From a virus, in the IMG/VR virus record IMGVR_UViG_3300010412_000412, positions 1 through 64,000 of that record: a stretch of DNA of 64,000 nt; one strand, 5' to 3'. The position numbers and the translations under genes were made by a program. Positions 7,338 through 15,658 of this stretch are shown here, in pieces. Each line of letters begins with the position of its first letter. Positions within the stretch are counted from its first letter, which is position 1. The notes beneath the pieces are model-generated. The model was not told where the DNA came from. It saw only the letters and a list, made by a program, of their open reading frames with translations, and did not search any database.

Positions 7338-8883
7338 TTATTCATTAGTTATATTATAATATTTATATAATAAAAAATCTATTTGTTTTTTATATTTAGT
7401 TAAATTATTTTTATCTTGATAAATATTATCAACTAAATTTATAATATCATTTTGTAATTTTAAATTATCAGGAATAGGAATTTGGTATAAATCAGATATT
7501 TTGATTTGAGGTTGTTTACCATTATTAATACGAATAATTCTTCTATTAATTGCAAAAAATGTATATAAATCTGAATTAAGTAAACCACATAAATATTTTA
7601 AAAAAGAAATAGATTTAATAGACTTATCATAAAGACTAAAAATATATAAACTATTATTTGCTGCACCTATTTTATTTTCATATGTAGCAATTAATTCATT
7701 TGATGATTGTCTTATAAATATTTTTGGATTTTTATATGTTTCAATATTACCTAATCCAATTCTTTTTTTATTTTTTATACCTTTTTTTGTTAATTCAATT
7801 TTTATATCTTCATTTATCTTATTACGCAATTGTTCATCATAAACAAAATATTTATCATATACAAGTGAAGAATATTTATATTTCAATCCTTTTGATCCTT
7901 CATAATAGGGAAAAACATTTTCTTTCTTATTATCATTATTATATATAGTAAATTCTTTTTCCTTATTTAATAACATAGTACAAGTTCTTAAATTTTTATC
8001 AGGATATAAATCTTTTAATAAAGGCTCTTGTTTTTTAAAAATTTTATCTAAAATGATTTGATTTTTTTCATCAATAATACGATATTTATATTCATCATTT
8101 TTAACATACCATTTAGATTGATTAATATATTGTTTTTTATTTTTTTCATAATCAATAACTAATACATTATTTGATTCAACTTTTTCTTTTTCTATAGTAA
8201 TAATAAGTTGACCACTAACTACATAATCAAAACCTTTAATATTATAATACAAATTATGTATTTTCACATTTTCTAAAAGATATTTCCTACAATATAAATA
8301 AGCTGTTTCAAAAAAAGCTATATCTATTATGAAACATAATTTACCATTATTTTTTAAAAAATCTATACTATGTTCTATGAATAACATAATATAATTTATT
8401 TTTCCATTTTTTAATGTATTAGGAAATTGTTTATAATTTTTAAGATAATAAATTCGTTGTTCTTCATTTTTCTTTTTATCTCTTCTACCATAAAGTGATA
8501 TATATGGTGGATTACCTAAAATAAAATTTATCATATAATACTTTTTTATCTTTTATAGTAAAATCACAACATAATGAATTGAAATTACCATTATATTTTT
8601 TATTGAAACATTTATAATAAAAACAGATAATATTTTCTTTTGTTTTTTCAATAAAATGTGGATTAATATCTATAAAAAAAATATTTTCATCTATAAATTT
8701 TTCAATTAAAAAAGGATTTTGTGATATAGTATATGCTTTTTTTAATATACCTATTATAATTGATCCTTCTCCGCAAGAGGGTTCTAATATAAATGATGAG
8801 AATATTTTTTCATCATTTGGAAGACATTCAATTATTTTATCTATTATTTTTTCATTTTCAGTAAAATAAATACCATTATTCAT
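7338..8883 (-). pseudogene. N6-adenine DNA methyltransferase, interrupted by +1 shift
   Basis: Two minus-strand frames make up one gamma-type adenine methyltransferase. The first (8883 to 8512, 123 residues) carries the S-adenosylmethionine motif I EPSCGEGSI; the second (open from 8534 to 7338, 398 residues) carries the catalytic motif IV NPPY in FILGNPPYI. They overlap at 8512-8534, and a +1 shift or an extra T in the TTTT run there would join them as YDKF-ILGNPPY. The C-terminal part (KISDLYQIPIPD) resembles the target-recognition end of Eco57I-like enzymes. No CGG is present. Either a pseudogene, a sequencing error in a homopolymer, or two subunits; methylation could protect phage DNA if active. 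Confidence 0.7.
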
Positions 8884-9373
8884 TTTTTAATTTACAGATA
8901 CCTAATTCATATTCAGTCATTATCATAAAAATAAACCCTATTGTTTTAGCATATTTTTCTGCGGCAATCCATTTATCATAATTAAGTTGCCATATTTTTT
9001 GTTCATTCAATATTGTTTTTTTATGACGTTTTTTATTATCAATAATATCTTTTTTTAATAAATATTTGCGAAAATAAGGTGGTACTTGACTAAAAGGTTT
9101 AATTTCAATTATCATTTTTTTTTCATTTCCATTTGTATCTATAGCCAACACCCAAAAATCTGCATAATAACGTCTTATTCGTTTATCTAATTGACTATAA
9201 TATGGAATTGATTTTATTTCACTACCCCATTTTTTAACATTTGGATTAGTATCACACCAAATAGCAAATTTTCTTTCCCAACTACTTCTTATTGTTATAT
9301 TATTTATATTACCAACATATTTATCAATATTTTTTGGTATAAATTTTGTTATTTTTGGATAAAAGTTATTCAT
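8876..9373 (-). CDS. 4: head completion protein gp4
   Basis: A 165-residue homologue of T4 gp4 (50), the head-completion protein with a nuclease-like fold that prepares the DNA-filled head for tail joining. Seen are KYVGNINNITIRSSWERKFAIWCD near residues 18-41, then RRYYADFWV (Asp of the PD-(D/E)xK type), MIIEIKPFSQV (the ExK element) and WIAAEKYAKTIGFIFMIMTE near the end. All are in the order known for the family. Length is close to T4 gp4 (about 150). The stop overlaps the methyltransferase start by 8 bases. No CGG codon is present. Confidence 0.9.
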   Translation of the reverse strand: MNNFYPKITKFIPKNIDKYVGNINNITIRSSWERKFAIWCDTNPNVKKWGSEIKSIPYYSQLDKRIRRYYADFWVLAIDTNGNEKKMIIEIKPFSQVPPYFRKYLLKKDIIDNKKRHKKTILNEQKIWQLNYDKWIAAEKYAKTIGFIFMIMTEYELGICKLKNE

Positions 9374-9435
9374 AATATTTTTGTTTTTTTTTATAAAAAT
9401 AAATAAGTAATATATTATTTATTAAAGGAGAAAAT

Positions 9436-9840
9436 ATGTTAAAATCATTTTATGAGTATTTATTAGAATGTACAATATATTCAACTAAAGATTTAATTGA
9501 TTTAGAAAAATTTGCTGATCGTATTTTGAAAAAATTAAATATTGATATAGAATTTACTCATCATTTTGGTGAAAGATTGAGTGATAAAAGAAATGAACCA
9601 TGTATAAAAATAACTGAATTACAACAATTATTTAAAAAAATAAAAAAAGAAAAAGGATTAAAAATAAAAAATCATAAAGAAAAAGAAGCAGTATTAGTTG
9701 ATATTCAAAATGATTTAAATCTTCCTTTTGTTATTACTATCAATAATAATGGTGAATTTATATTAACATTAAAAACAATAATGAGAAAACAAAATTTCAG
9801 AACATCAGATAAAAAAATATTTTATGGTGGTGAAGAATAA
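9436..9840 (+). CDS. conserved phage protein with CTS-like start
   Basis: A 134-residue protein preceded by a strong AAAGGAG site at 9425-9431. It starts MLKSFYEYLLE, which matches the T4 capsid-targeting peptide pattern with a gp21-type LLE end. The central FTHHFGERLSDKRNEPCI and the end LTLKTIMRKQNF resemble a widespread T4-like protein (signature FTxHxxERxxxR, then xxTIMRKxxF). That family is of unknown function, though the His/Arg arrangement recalls small nuclease/toxin folds. It precedes the baseplate operon directly, its stop abutting the gp48/54 start. Confidence 0.65.
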   Translation: MLKSFYEYLLECTIYSTKDLIDLEKFADRILKKLNIDIEFTHHFGERLSDKRNEPCIKITELQQLFKKIKKEKGLKIKNHKEKEAVLVDIQNDLNLPFVITINNNGEFILTLKTIMRKQNFRTSDKKIFYGGEE

Positions 9841-9841
9841 A

Positions 9842-10573
9842 ATGGCAGAATTATATTATCCAACATTATTAGCAGATACAGAGGCTTATCCCGCTAATAT
9901 AATGTTTACTTTTTATGAAAGAAAAGACACATCATCAAGTAGCATAAAAGATATTGTGCATTTATATATGCCAGAAAATTTCGGACAACCTTCCACAGTA
10001 TCATGGGACCAATTTAGTAAATTAGAAAGTACAGGAAATTTAGTTACAAATATTGGTAAAGTAATACCAGGTGGTGATTCTGCAATGGTTCGAAAATTTC
10101 AATCATTTTTAAATAAATATGGTAATGTTGCATCTGATATTATTGGTAGAGTTAAAAAAGGTTCAGGTACAATGTTTAATCCTTATATAGCACAAGATTT
10201 TAAAGGTGTTGATTTTAGAAAATTCCAATTTTCTTTTACCTTTGTTCCTTTTTCTATGAATGATTGTGAAAGAATAAAAGAAATTTTAAATATTTTTAGA
10301 AAATGGTCTTTACCATCTGGTCCATTTGGTGGAGCAAATTCAGCATTTTTAAATTATCCTGGTGAAGTAGAAATCCAATATCAATTTGGTGATGGTGAAA
10401 ATCCATGGATACACAGATTTAAACGTTCTGTAATAACTACATTAGATATAAATTATACAGGTGCAGGTCAATGGACAATGATGAGAAATGGTTTTCCAAC
10501 AGAAACAACTATGACTATAGCATTAGGTGAAATTCAAATAGTAGTCAGAGAAGATATTGAAGAGGGTTATTAA
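9842..10573 (+). CDS. baseplate tail tube cap/initiator (gp48/gp54-like)
   Basis: A 243-residue structural protein. The frame extends upstream to 9824, but ATG 9842 (MAELYYPTLLADTEAYPANIM) has a GGTGG site at 9828-9832 and matches family starts such as LxYPxxLxxxxxxYPxxIxF. Conserved features are MFNPYIAQDFKGVDFRKFQFSF (the segment before the tube fold) and the end LDINYTGAGQWTMMRNGFPTETTMTIALGEI, which is typical of T4 gp48/gp54 (xxxNYxxxGxxxxxxxGxPxxxxLxLxFxE). It caps or starts the tail tube on the baseplate. It leads the gp53/gp27/gp5 operon, 2 bases from the gp53 start. Confidence 0.8.
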   Translation: MAELYYPTLLADTEAYPANIMFTFYERKDTSSSSIKDIVHLYMPENFGQPSTVSWDQFSKLESTGNLVTNIGKVIPGGDSAMVRKFQSFLNKYGNVASDIIGRVKKGSGTMFNPYIAQDFKGVDFRKFQFSFTFVPFSMNDCERIKEILNIFRKWSLPSGPFGGANSAFLNYPGEVEIQYQFGDGENPWIHRFKRSVITTLDINYTGAGQWTMMRNGFPTETTMTIALGEIQIVVREDIEEGY

Positions 10574-10575
10574 AA

Positions 10576-11184
10576 ATGAGTTTCTTTTTTAAACATTTTC
10601 CAAAAATTAATTATTCATTTATTAATGAAAAAAATAATAAAAAAAGAATAGTTACTAATATATTAACAGCTTTTTTTCTTCGTAAAATTGGTTTTAATAG
10701 AAGTTTAATTTTTCAATATTATACAATAAGAGATGATGATTCAATAGAAAGTTTAAGTAACAAATTATATAATACAACTATGTATTATTGGACATTATTA
10801 GTAGTAAATAATATCATAAATCCATATACAGAATGGTCAATGCCACAAACTGTATTAGAAAAATTTACAGAAAAAAAATATAAAAATGGAATACAAATAC
10901 AAAAAAAGGATAAAACATATTATACATTATCAAATAGTATTGGTTTATATGGTATAAATCATTTTTTTAATATAAAAACACAAAGAAAATGTGATGATGT
11001 AGATGAAATATATTATAGAGAAATGTGGAATAAATATAAAAAAATAAATATTGATTATATTATACCAATAACAAATTTTGAACATGAAAAAAATATTGAT
11101 ATAGAAAATCGTAAAATACAAATAGTAGGATCATATTATATATCAAATTTTCAAGAAGATTTTTCTAAAATGTTAAGGAAATAA
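10576..11184 (+). CDS. 53: baseplate wedge gp53
   Basis: A 202-residue homologue of T4 gp53, the last wedge component, which lets six wedges join around the hub. Seen are FFLRKIGFNRSLIFQYYTIRD near residues 36-56, SIESLSNKLYNTTMYYWTLLVVNN near 59-82 (family: LAxxxYGxxxYYWxLLxxNN), NPYTEWSM, and the C-terminal KIQIVGSYYISNFQEDFSKML, where T4 has an IxxxxxxFxxxF segment. T4 gp53 is 196 residues. It overlaps nothing and is separated by 1-2 bases from its neighbours in the baseplate operon. Confidence 0.87.
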   Translation: MSFFFKHFPKINYSFINEKNNKKRIVTNILTAFFLRKIGFNRSLIFQYYTIRDDDSIESLSNKLYNTTMYYWTLLVVNNIINPYTEWSMPQTVLEKFTEKKYKNGIQIQKKDKTYYTLSNSIGLYGINHFFNIKTQRKCDDVDEIYYREMWNKYKKINIDYIIPITNFEHEKNIDIENRKIQIVGSYYISNFQEDFSKMLRK

Positions 11185-11185
11185 A

Positions 11186-12418
11186 ATGCGTGTAGAAAAT
11201 TCAGGCGCACATGGTGATATAAAAGTATTAGAAGTTATGTTGGATGAAAAAGATATTACTCTTTTTGTCAATATAATACAAATATTTCAAGATATTTTTA
11301 TACCTTGTTGGAGTATTAGTATTATTATAGAAGATTCGGCTAATATATTAATGACTATTCCTATCAGACCAGGTAGTAAATTAACTGTAAAAATTGAAAC
11401 ATCTGTAAATAGTGTATTAGATGGTGAAAAAACATTTGAATTTATCATATATAAAATAGGAGATAAAGTATCAAAAGGACAAATGCACTATCAATATACA
11501 TTATATGGTGCTAGTGAAAGTTTTATTAAAAATCAACAAATAAGAATCCAAAAAACTTATGCAAATAAAAAACCAGAAGAAGCAGTTGGTAATATTGTAC
11601 AAGAATTTTTAGGTGGGTCATTAAGTAATAGTGATAGAAGTGATATTAATTTTCATGTAATTATACCAAATTGGAATCCTTTTATTGCTTGTTGGTGGTA
11701 TGCTAAGGTAGCATTAAAAGAAAATAGAAGTGATTATGTTTTTTTTATGAAAGATAATAATCAATATTGGTTTAAAAGTATAGAAGTATTATATACAAAT
11801 GAAGATACAGGAATAACATTTAAACAATTACCAACTGGTTTTCGTAATGAAGCTGGTGATATTGAAGAAGATTATTGTATAATGATTAATAAATATGAAG
11901 TTTTTCATTTTGATAGTATGGCTAATCTTAGTACAGGTTTTTATGGTACAAAAGTAATGAGCTATGATGTTATAAATAAAAAATGGTCAAGTAAATCTTT
12001 TAATTATGGTGATGATTTAGAAGCAGATAAAGAAAAAAAATCATGGGATATATTTGATGGATCAGAAAATGCTAATATCAATTTTTTACCAAAACATCCT
12101 GGTATGCACTCTAATTCTACTATAAATGATCAAATTGATAATTGGCAACCTTCTCGTAAATCACGTTTAATGAAATTAGAACAAGATAAATTACAAATAC
12201 AATTTCCTGGTGGTGGAAAAGTATGGGATTTTTTAGGAAAAAAATGTAAAGTTGATTTACCAAGTAAACAAGATATAGAAGATGAAAAATTAGATAAATT
12301 TTTCAAAGGTGATTATTTAATATCTCATGTGCAATATTTTATTACACAAAATAATGTCGTTAATAATTTAGAATTAATAAAAATAAGACATGAACAAAAA
12401 ATGACATCAGGAGGATAA
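11186..12418 (+). CDS. 27: baseplate hub protein (gp27-like)
   Basis: A 410-residue protein placed directly before gp5, as hub genes often are. The N-terminus (VLEVMLDEKDITLFVNIIQIFQDIF, then WSISIIIEDSANIL) matches the first tube-like domain of gp27-type hub proteins, and SGQ/KGQMHYQYTLYGASESFIKNQ fits the part that binds the gp5 OB domain. The C-terminus has LISHVQYFITQNNVVNNLELIKIR, typical of hub ends. T4 gp27 is 391 residues. gp27 trimerises as the socket for the gp5 spike. Sequence similarity to T4 is low, so the assignment rests mainly on pattern and position. Confidence 0.75.
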   Translation: MRVENSGAHGDIKVLEVMLDEKDITLFVNIIQIFQDIFIPCWSISIIIEDSANILMTIPIRPGSKLTVKIETSVNSVLDGEKTFEFIIYKIGDKVSKGQMHYQYTLYGASESFIKNQQIRIQKTYANKKPEEAVGNIVQEFLGGSLSNSDRSDINFHVIIPNWNPFIACWWYAKVALKENRSDYVFFMKDNNQYWFKSIEVLYTNEDTGITFKQLPTGFRNEAGDIEEDYCIMINKYEVFHFDSMANLSTGFYGTKVMSYDVINKKWSSKSFNYGDDLEADKEKKSWDIFDGSENANINFLPKHPGMHSNSTINDQIDNWQPSRKSRLMKLEQDKLQIQFPGGGKVWDFLGKKCKVDLPSKQDIEDEKLDKFFKGDYLISHVQYFITQNNVVNNLELIKIRHEQKMTSGG

Positions 12419-12421
12419 ACA

Positions 12422-12601
12422 ATGTTTGATATTGATATATGGTTTAGAAATCAATTTACTTATCAAAATGAGTTTATTGAAGAACAAATTAAAAATGTTA
12501 TTAAAAAAAATCAAATTAAAGGTTTTATTAGAAACCATGAAAAACAACCAGTTTGTATTGATTTAGTTTATTTAGAAAAGGAAGAAATAGAAGATGAATA
12601 A
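12422..12601 (+). CDS. small acidic protein in baseplate operon
   Basis: A 59-residue frame from ATG 12422 to TAA 12601, preceded by an AGGAGG-like site at 12409-12414 and overlapping gp5 by 8 bases. It reads MFDIDIWFRNQFTYQNEF and ends LVYLEKEEIEDE. The excellent ribosome site and tight packing argue that it is a real gene. I do not recognise a family; T4-like baseplate operons often carry small unassigned genes here. Confidence 0.65.
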   Translation: MFDIDIWFRNQFTYQNEFIEEQIKNVIKKNQIKGFIRNHEKQPVCIDLVYLEKEEIEDE

Positions 12602-13566
12602 AATGAATACTGGTGCTTTCAGTATGGGTGATTTTGTTTGGTGGTATGGTTGTGTTGAAGACCGTATGGATCCAGAAAAATTAGGAAGATTAAAAATAAG
12701 AATATTTGGTTATCATACAGAAGATAAAGAAAAAATAAAAACAGAAGATTTAATGTGGGCTACAGTAATGCAACCAATAACGAGTTCTTTTTTCCGGTGG
12801 TATTGGTAATAGTCCAACAGGTATAGTAGAAGGAACATTTGTTGTTGGATTTTTTTTAGATGGTAATAATGCACAAAATCCAATAGTAATTGGTACAATT
12901 GGTGGTAAACCACATGAACGAAATAAAGAAAAAGGGTTCAATGACCCAAATGGTATATATACTCGTTATGAAATTGGTGAAGCAGATACTAATAGAATGG
13001 CTCGTGGTGAGAAAAAAGAAAAAACTCCAGCTAAATGGAGAGAAGAAAATATTGATATAGCACAAATAGCTTTTGGTGGTAAATTTGAAGAACCAAAAAC
13101 TCCTTATGCTCCTCAATATCCTTATAATCATGTACGTGAATCTGAACCAAAACCTGGTTCAGATGTTAAAGATAATGATCCGCCTGCTAATTGTGGACAT
13201 ATAGAAGAATGGGATGATACACCTGGTGCTGAACGTATTTATAAACAACATAAATCTGGTACTTTTTATGAAATACATCCTGATGGTAAAAAAGTTGAAA
13301 AAATAATCAATGATCGTTATATAATAATAGAAAAAAATGATCATCTTCATATTAAAGGTGAAGGACGTTGTTCAATTGATGGTAATATTAATGTTTTAGT
13401 ATCTGGTAATGCTTATATTGAAGTTCTTGGTGATTGTCAAGAATTTATACATGGTAATTATAATTTGCATATTGGTGGTAATTGGGATATACAAGTAGAT
13501 GGACATCTTTATGCTAATAGTGATTTACATTTGAAATTTAATTCTGAAAGAATTGATTTGAATTGA
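12594..13566 (+). CDS. 5: baseplate hub spike gp5, CGG +1 frameshift at 12795
   Basis: Two frames join into a 323-residue gp5. Frame one (12594-12794) has WWYGCVEDRMDPEKLGRLKIRIFGYH, the start of the gp5 OB fold, and reaches TTC CGG TGG TAT TGG TAA. Dropping C12795 gives TTC GGT GGT ATT GGT AAT, i.e. FGGIGNSPTGIVEGTFVVGFF, exactly the OB-fold continuation of the family. The second frame runs to 13566 through NCGHIEEWDDTPGAERI and a beta-helix tail rich in G and H (HIKGEG, INVLVSG, YNLHIGG). The lysozyme domain of T4 gp5 is absent, as in cyanophages. ATG 12603 is an alternative start. Only the shifted product would make a functional spike. Confidence 0.9.
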
Positions 13567-13595
13567 AAATCTATTCAATTAACCATGTTTTTTGT

Positions 13596-13820
13596 TTAAC
13601 ATAATTTTATATTTGTATTACCAAATATTTTTTCTTCACCATAATCTGTTTGAATTATGAATGGTTTATCTTTTTGTATTAAATCATAATCTTTTTGTGT
13701 TAATGTATATTCAGTTTTTCCTTCTGGTCTATTTATTATAAATTTATCGCCAACTTTTAATTGTTTGATTTCTGTTTGTTTATTTTCTTTTTCAAGAATA
13801 AATTCGTTAAATGATTTCAT
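13596..13820 (-). CDS. small predicted internal head protein (CTS-like)
   Basis: A 74-residue minus-strand product starting MKSFNEFILEK, one of the best matches in the window to the T4 capsid-targeting peptide MKTYQEFIAE with a gp21-type ILE end. The rest is LKVGDKFIINRPEGKTEYTLTQKDYDLI, a short beta-rich domain reminiscent of small KOW/SH3-like folds. It converges on gp5 across 29 bases and carries an AAAGGAA ribosome site upstream. The role is unknown; packaging into the head is inferred from the N-terminus. Confidence 0.6.
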   Translation of the reverse strand: MKSFNEFILEKENKQTEIKQLKVGDKFIINRPEGKTEYTLTQKDYDLIQKDKPFIIQTDYGEEKIFGNTNIKLC

Positions 13821-14288
13821 ATTGTTTTCCTTTTAGTTTTATTATATTTATTTATTTAAAAATTAAAGTAAAAAAGTAGAAAGTAAAAAAAAATGTTGAC
13901 ATTGAAAGGATAAAAAAATGTTTGGTAAAGGTAAAAACGTAAAAATTTTCAACACGTATTGCTTCTAAAGAAGCAACGAAAATTTGTCAATTTTTGTTAT
14001 ACCTTGTTTGAATTAAACATATTGATAAAAAAGTAAATGCCAAAAATAATTGAGCTAATACAAATGAATCTTAAAGAAAAAAAACCAAAACACTAAAAAC
14101 TTTTTGGATCACCAATTATTGAGACCAGATATTTTTTCACAAAGTCAATGGGTATATTAAAACAGGTACCAGATTTCTTTTGTAGATGGTTTAGAACATT
14201 TTTTACCATCCAAATATTATTGATCATGTCAATTAATGGTCAATATCTTTTAACCAAATCAGAAAAAGAAAATAAATAAAAAAAGTAA
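13821..14288. other. degenerate gene-free stretch
   Basis: No credible full-length gene. A plausible ribosome site (AAAGGATAAAAAA) precedes ATG 13918, but the frame closes after 16 codons at 13968; continuing in another frame gives IASKEATKICQFLLYL before stopping, so this looks like a broken small gene. An inverted repeat TTGCTTC/GAAGCAA lies at 13959-13976 with a TAAA loop. The rest to 14288 has stops in all frames and nothing I can assign. Confidence 0.5.
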
Positions 14289-14317
14289 TTGACAATTTTA
14301 TAATTAATATGTATAAT
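14289..14317 (+). promoter_or_regulatory. sigma70-type promoter P3
   Basis: TTGACA (14289-14294), 17-base spacer, TATAAT (14312-14317), preceded by the same AAAAGTAA sequence that precedes P1. The gene at 14461 is the nearest target, leaving an untranslated leader of about 137 bases in which only short broken frames are seen. Confidence 0.8.
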
Positions 14318-14460
14318 AATATAGATGGTTCAGTTTTTGTTAATTCTGTTTTAAATTACACTGATAAATAAAATATAATGGATGAAGTTGATTCACTATA
14401 TTTTAGAATGGTTGAAATAAAAATAAATATAAAAGTAATTGTAAAAAAAGGATAAAAATT

Positions 14461-14817
14461 ATGGTAGCAACATTTGAAGAATTTTTAACAGAAAAAATTG
14501 GTGATTTTAGAAAAAATAAATTAAATTGGAATTTAAGTATAACAAAAGAAATTGTTGGTTATTTATTTGACATTATAATGGATGAAACAAATACTTTTAT
14601 TGATGATAAAGGTAATTTGAATATGTATGCTATAGAAAAAACATATGGTACTAATTATATAATTGATTTATTAAATTTTTTGCTTAAACATGATAAATAT
14701 AAAAATTGGTTTAAATATAAAGGAAAAAATAAATATCAATTCAATAAAAATATTTTAATTAATACAAATATTCAAAACATAATGGTACAAAATATAGCAG
14801 ATTTTAATTTAATTTAA
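14461..14817 (+). CDS. predicted internal head protein, family B
   Basis: A 118-residue product starting MVATFEEFLTEK, matching the capsid-targeting pattern with a gp21-type LTE end. The body (LNWNLSITKEIVGYLFDIIMD, then DTFIDDKGNLNMYAIEKTYGTNYIIDLL) is paralogous to the broken gene at 43687 (LNWSDRYAAEIVRFLFEII, KKEYGPNYLDEIIKL). I name this family B; no known domain. It is driven by P3 and ends at terminator 14821. The two copies show the family duplicated and that this copy is the intact one. Confidence 0.65.
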   Translation: MVATFEEFLTEKIGDFRKNKLNWNLSITKEIVGYLFDIIMDETNTFIDDKGNLNMYAIEKTYGTNYIIDLLNFLLKHDKYKNWFKYKGKNKYQFNKNILINTNIQNIMVQNIADFNLI

Positions 14818-14820
14818 AAA

Positions 14821-14854
14821 AAAAAAAAGTTCATTTTTTAATGAACTTTTTTTT
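14821..14854. terminator. bidirectional terminator
   Basis: GTTCATT (14829-14835) pairs with AATGAAC (14840-14846) around TTTT, flanked by eight As before and eight Ts after, so it works for both the plus gene at 14461 and the minus-strand operon ending at 14862. Confidence 0.88.
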
Positions 14855-14861
14855 GTTTATT

Positions 14862-15350
14862 TTATAATGATTGTATTTTTAAAGATTCATTATTTTTTCT
14901 TAATGTTATCTTTAATATACCATCTTTTAATGTAGGTGTATCTATTTTACCATAATTATCATTAGTTATTTTTAATATATGTCTGATATAAGATGTAGAA
15001 AACCCTTTATTAATCCATTCAACTTTTTCACCATCAATCAAATCATTATCACATTTATTAACATCATTATCACATTTATTATCAACATTCACATTAGAAT
15101 TTGAATTATTTTTATCACATTCAATAATAATAAATTGTCCTTTTCTTCTAACATCAATTTCATTTTCTTTAAAACCAACAACAATCAATTCAAAAACAAA
15201 ATCACCTTGTTTATTAATATATATATTATATGGTTGAAAATTATAATTATTCATTTTCATTTCTTTTTCATGTTTTTGTATTACATCATTGTAAATGTCA
15301 TCAATAAAATGTCTTAAATTAAAATTGTCACGAATGTCAGAATATTCCAT
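14862..15350 (-). CDS. hsp20: Hsp20/alpha-crystallin small heat-shock protein
   Basis: A 162-residue protein with the alpha-crystallin fold: YNIYINKQGDFVFELIVVGF near residues 42-61, then KENEIDVRRKGQFIIIEC, a low-complexity Asn/Asp linker (residues about 82-105, VNVDNKCDNDVNKCDNDLI), then GFSTSYIRHILKI and LKDGILKITLRK. The last is the hallmark GxLxIxxxK strand. Small heat-shock proteins hold unfolding proteins. T4-like cyanophages also encode one, possibly to help virion assembly. It is the last gene of the minus-strand replication operon and overlaps the upstream gene by one base. Confidence 0.85.
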   Translation of the reverse strand: MEYSDIRDNFNLRHFIDDIYNDVIQKHEKEMKMNNYNFQPYNIYINKQGDFVFELIVVGFKENEIDVRRKGQFIIIECDKNNSNSNVNVDNKCDNDVNKCDNDLIDGEKVEWINKGFSTSYIRHILKITNDNYGKIDTPTLKDGILKITLRKNNESLKIQSL

Positions 15351-15628
15351 TAGTATATTTCTCCTATGTTTAAATTTTTATTTTTTGTTTTTGTTAATAA
15401 AATTTTTTCTTTATTTATTTTTTTTAATCGTTTATCAATTAAATTAATACTGATATTTAATGCTTTTTCATAATCATCAAAAGCACAAAATCCATCATGT
15501 TCAAATCCATTTTTATTTATCCACCTATCATAACCATTTATATTTATTTTCCATTGTGTATTATTTTCTTGTAAAATATTTATTTTTGAAAGATTAAATG
15601 TAAACATATTTATCAAATAAATATTCAT
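15350..15628 (-). CDS. small hypothetical protein
   Basis: A 92-residue product (MNIYLINMFTFNLSKINILQ). The middle YDRWINKNGFEHDGFCAFDDYEKALNISINLIDKRLKKI looks like a small domain with a Trp- and Asp-rich core followed by a helix. No family recognised. It lies between NrdJ and Hsp20 in the same orientation, with 30 bases to NrdJ, so it is co-transcribed. An internal Met at residue 8 could be the true start. Confidence 0.5.
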   Translation of the reverse strand: MNIYLINMFTFNLSKINILQENNTQWKININGYDRWINKNGFEHDGFCAFDDYEKALNISINLIDKRLKKINKEKILLTKTKNKNLNIGEIY

Positions 15629-15658
15629 TTATTAAGCACTCCATCATAATTGTCAATA

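Noticed and set aside
8512-8534. AGG as a second recoding codon in the methyltransferase (TTT AGG TAA to GGT)
   Set aside because: AGG is decoded normally in frame in several intact genes (for example near 11177, 24216, 25951 and 31408), so a T-run slip is simpler.
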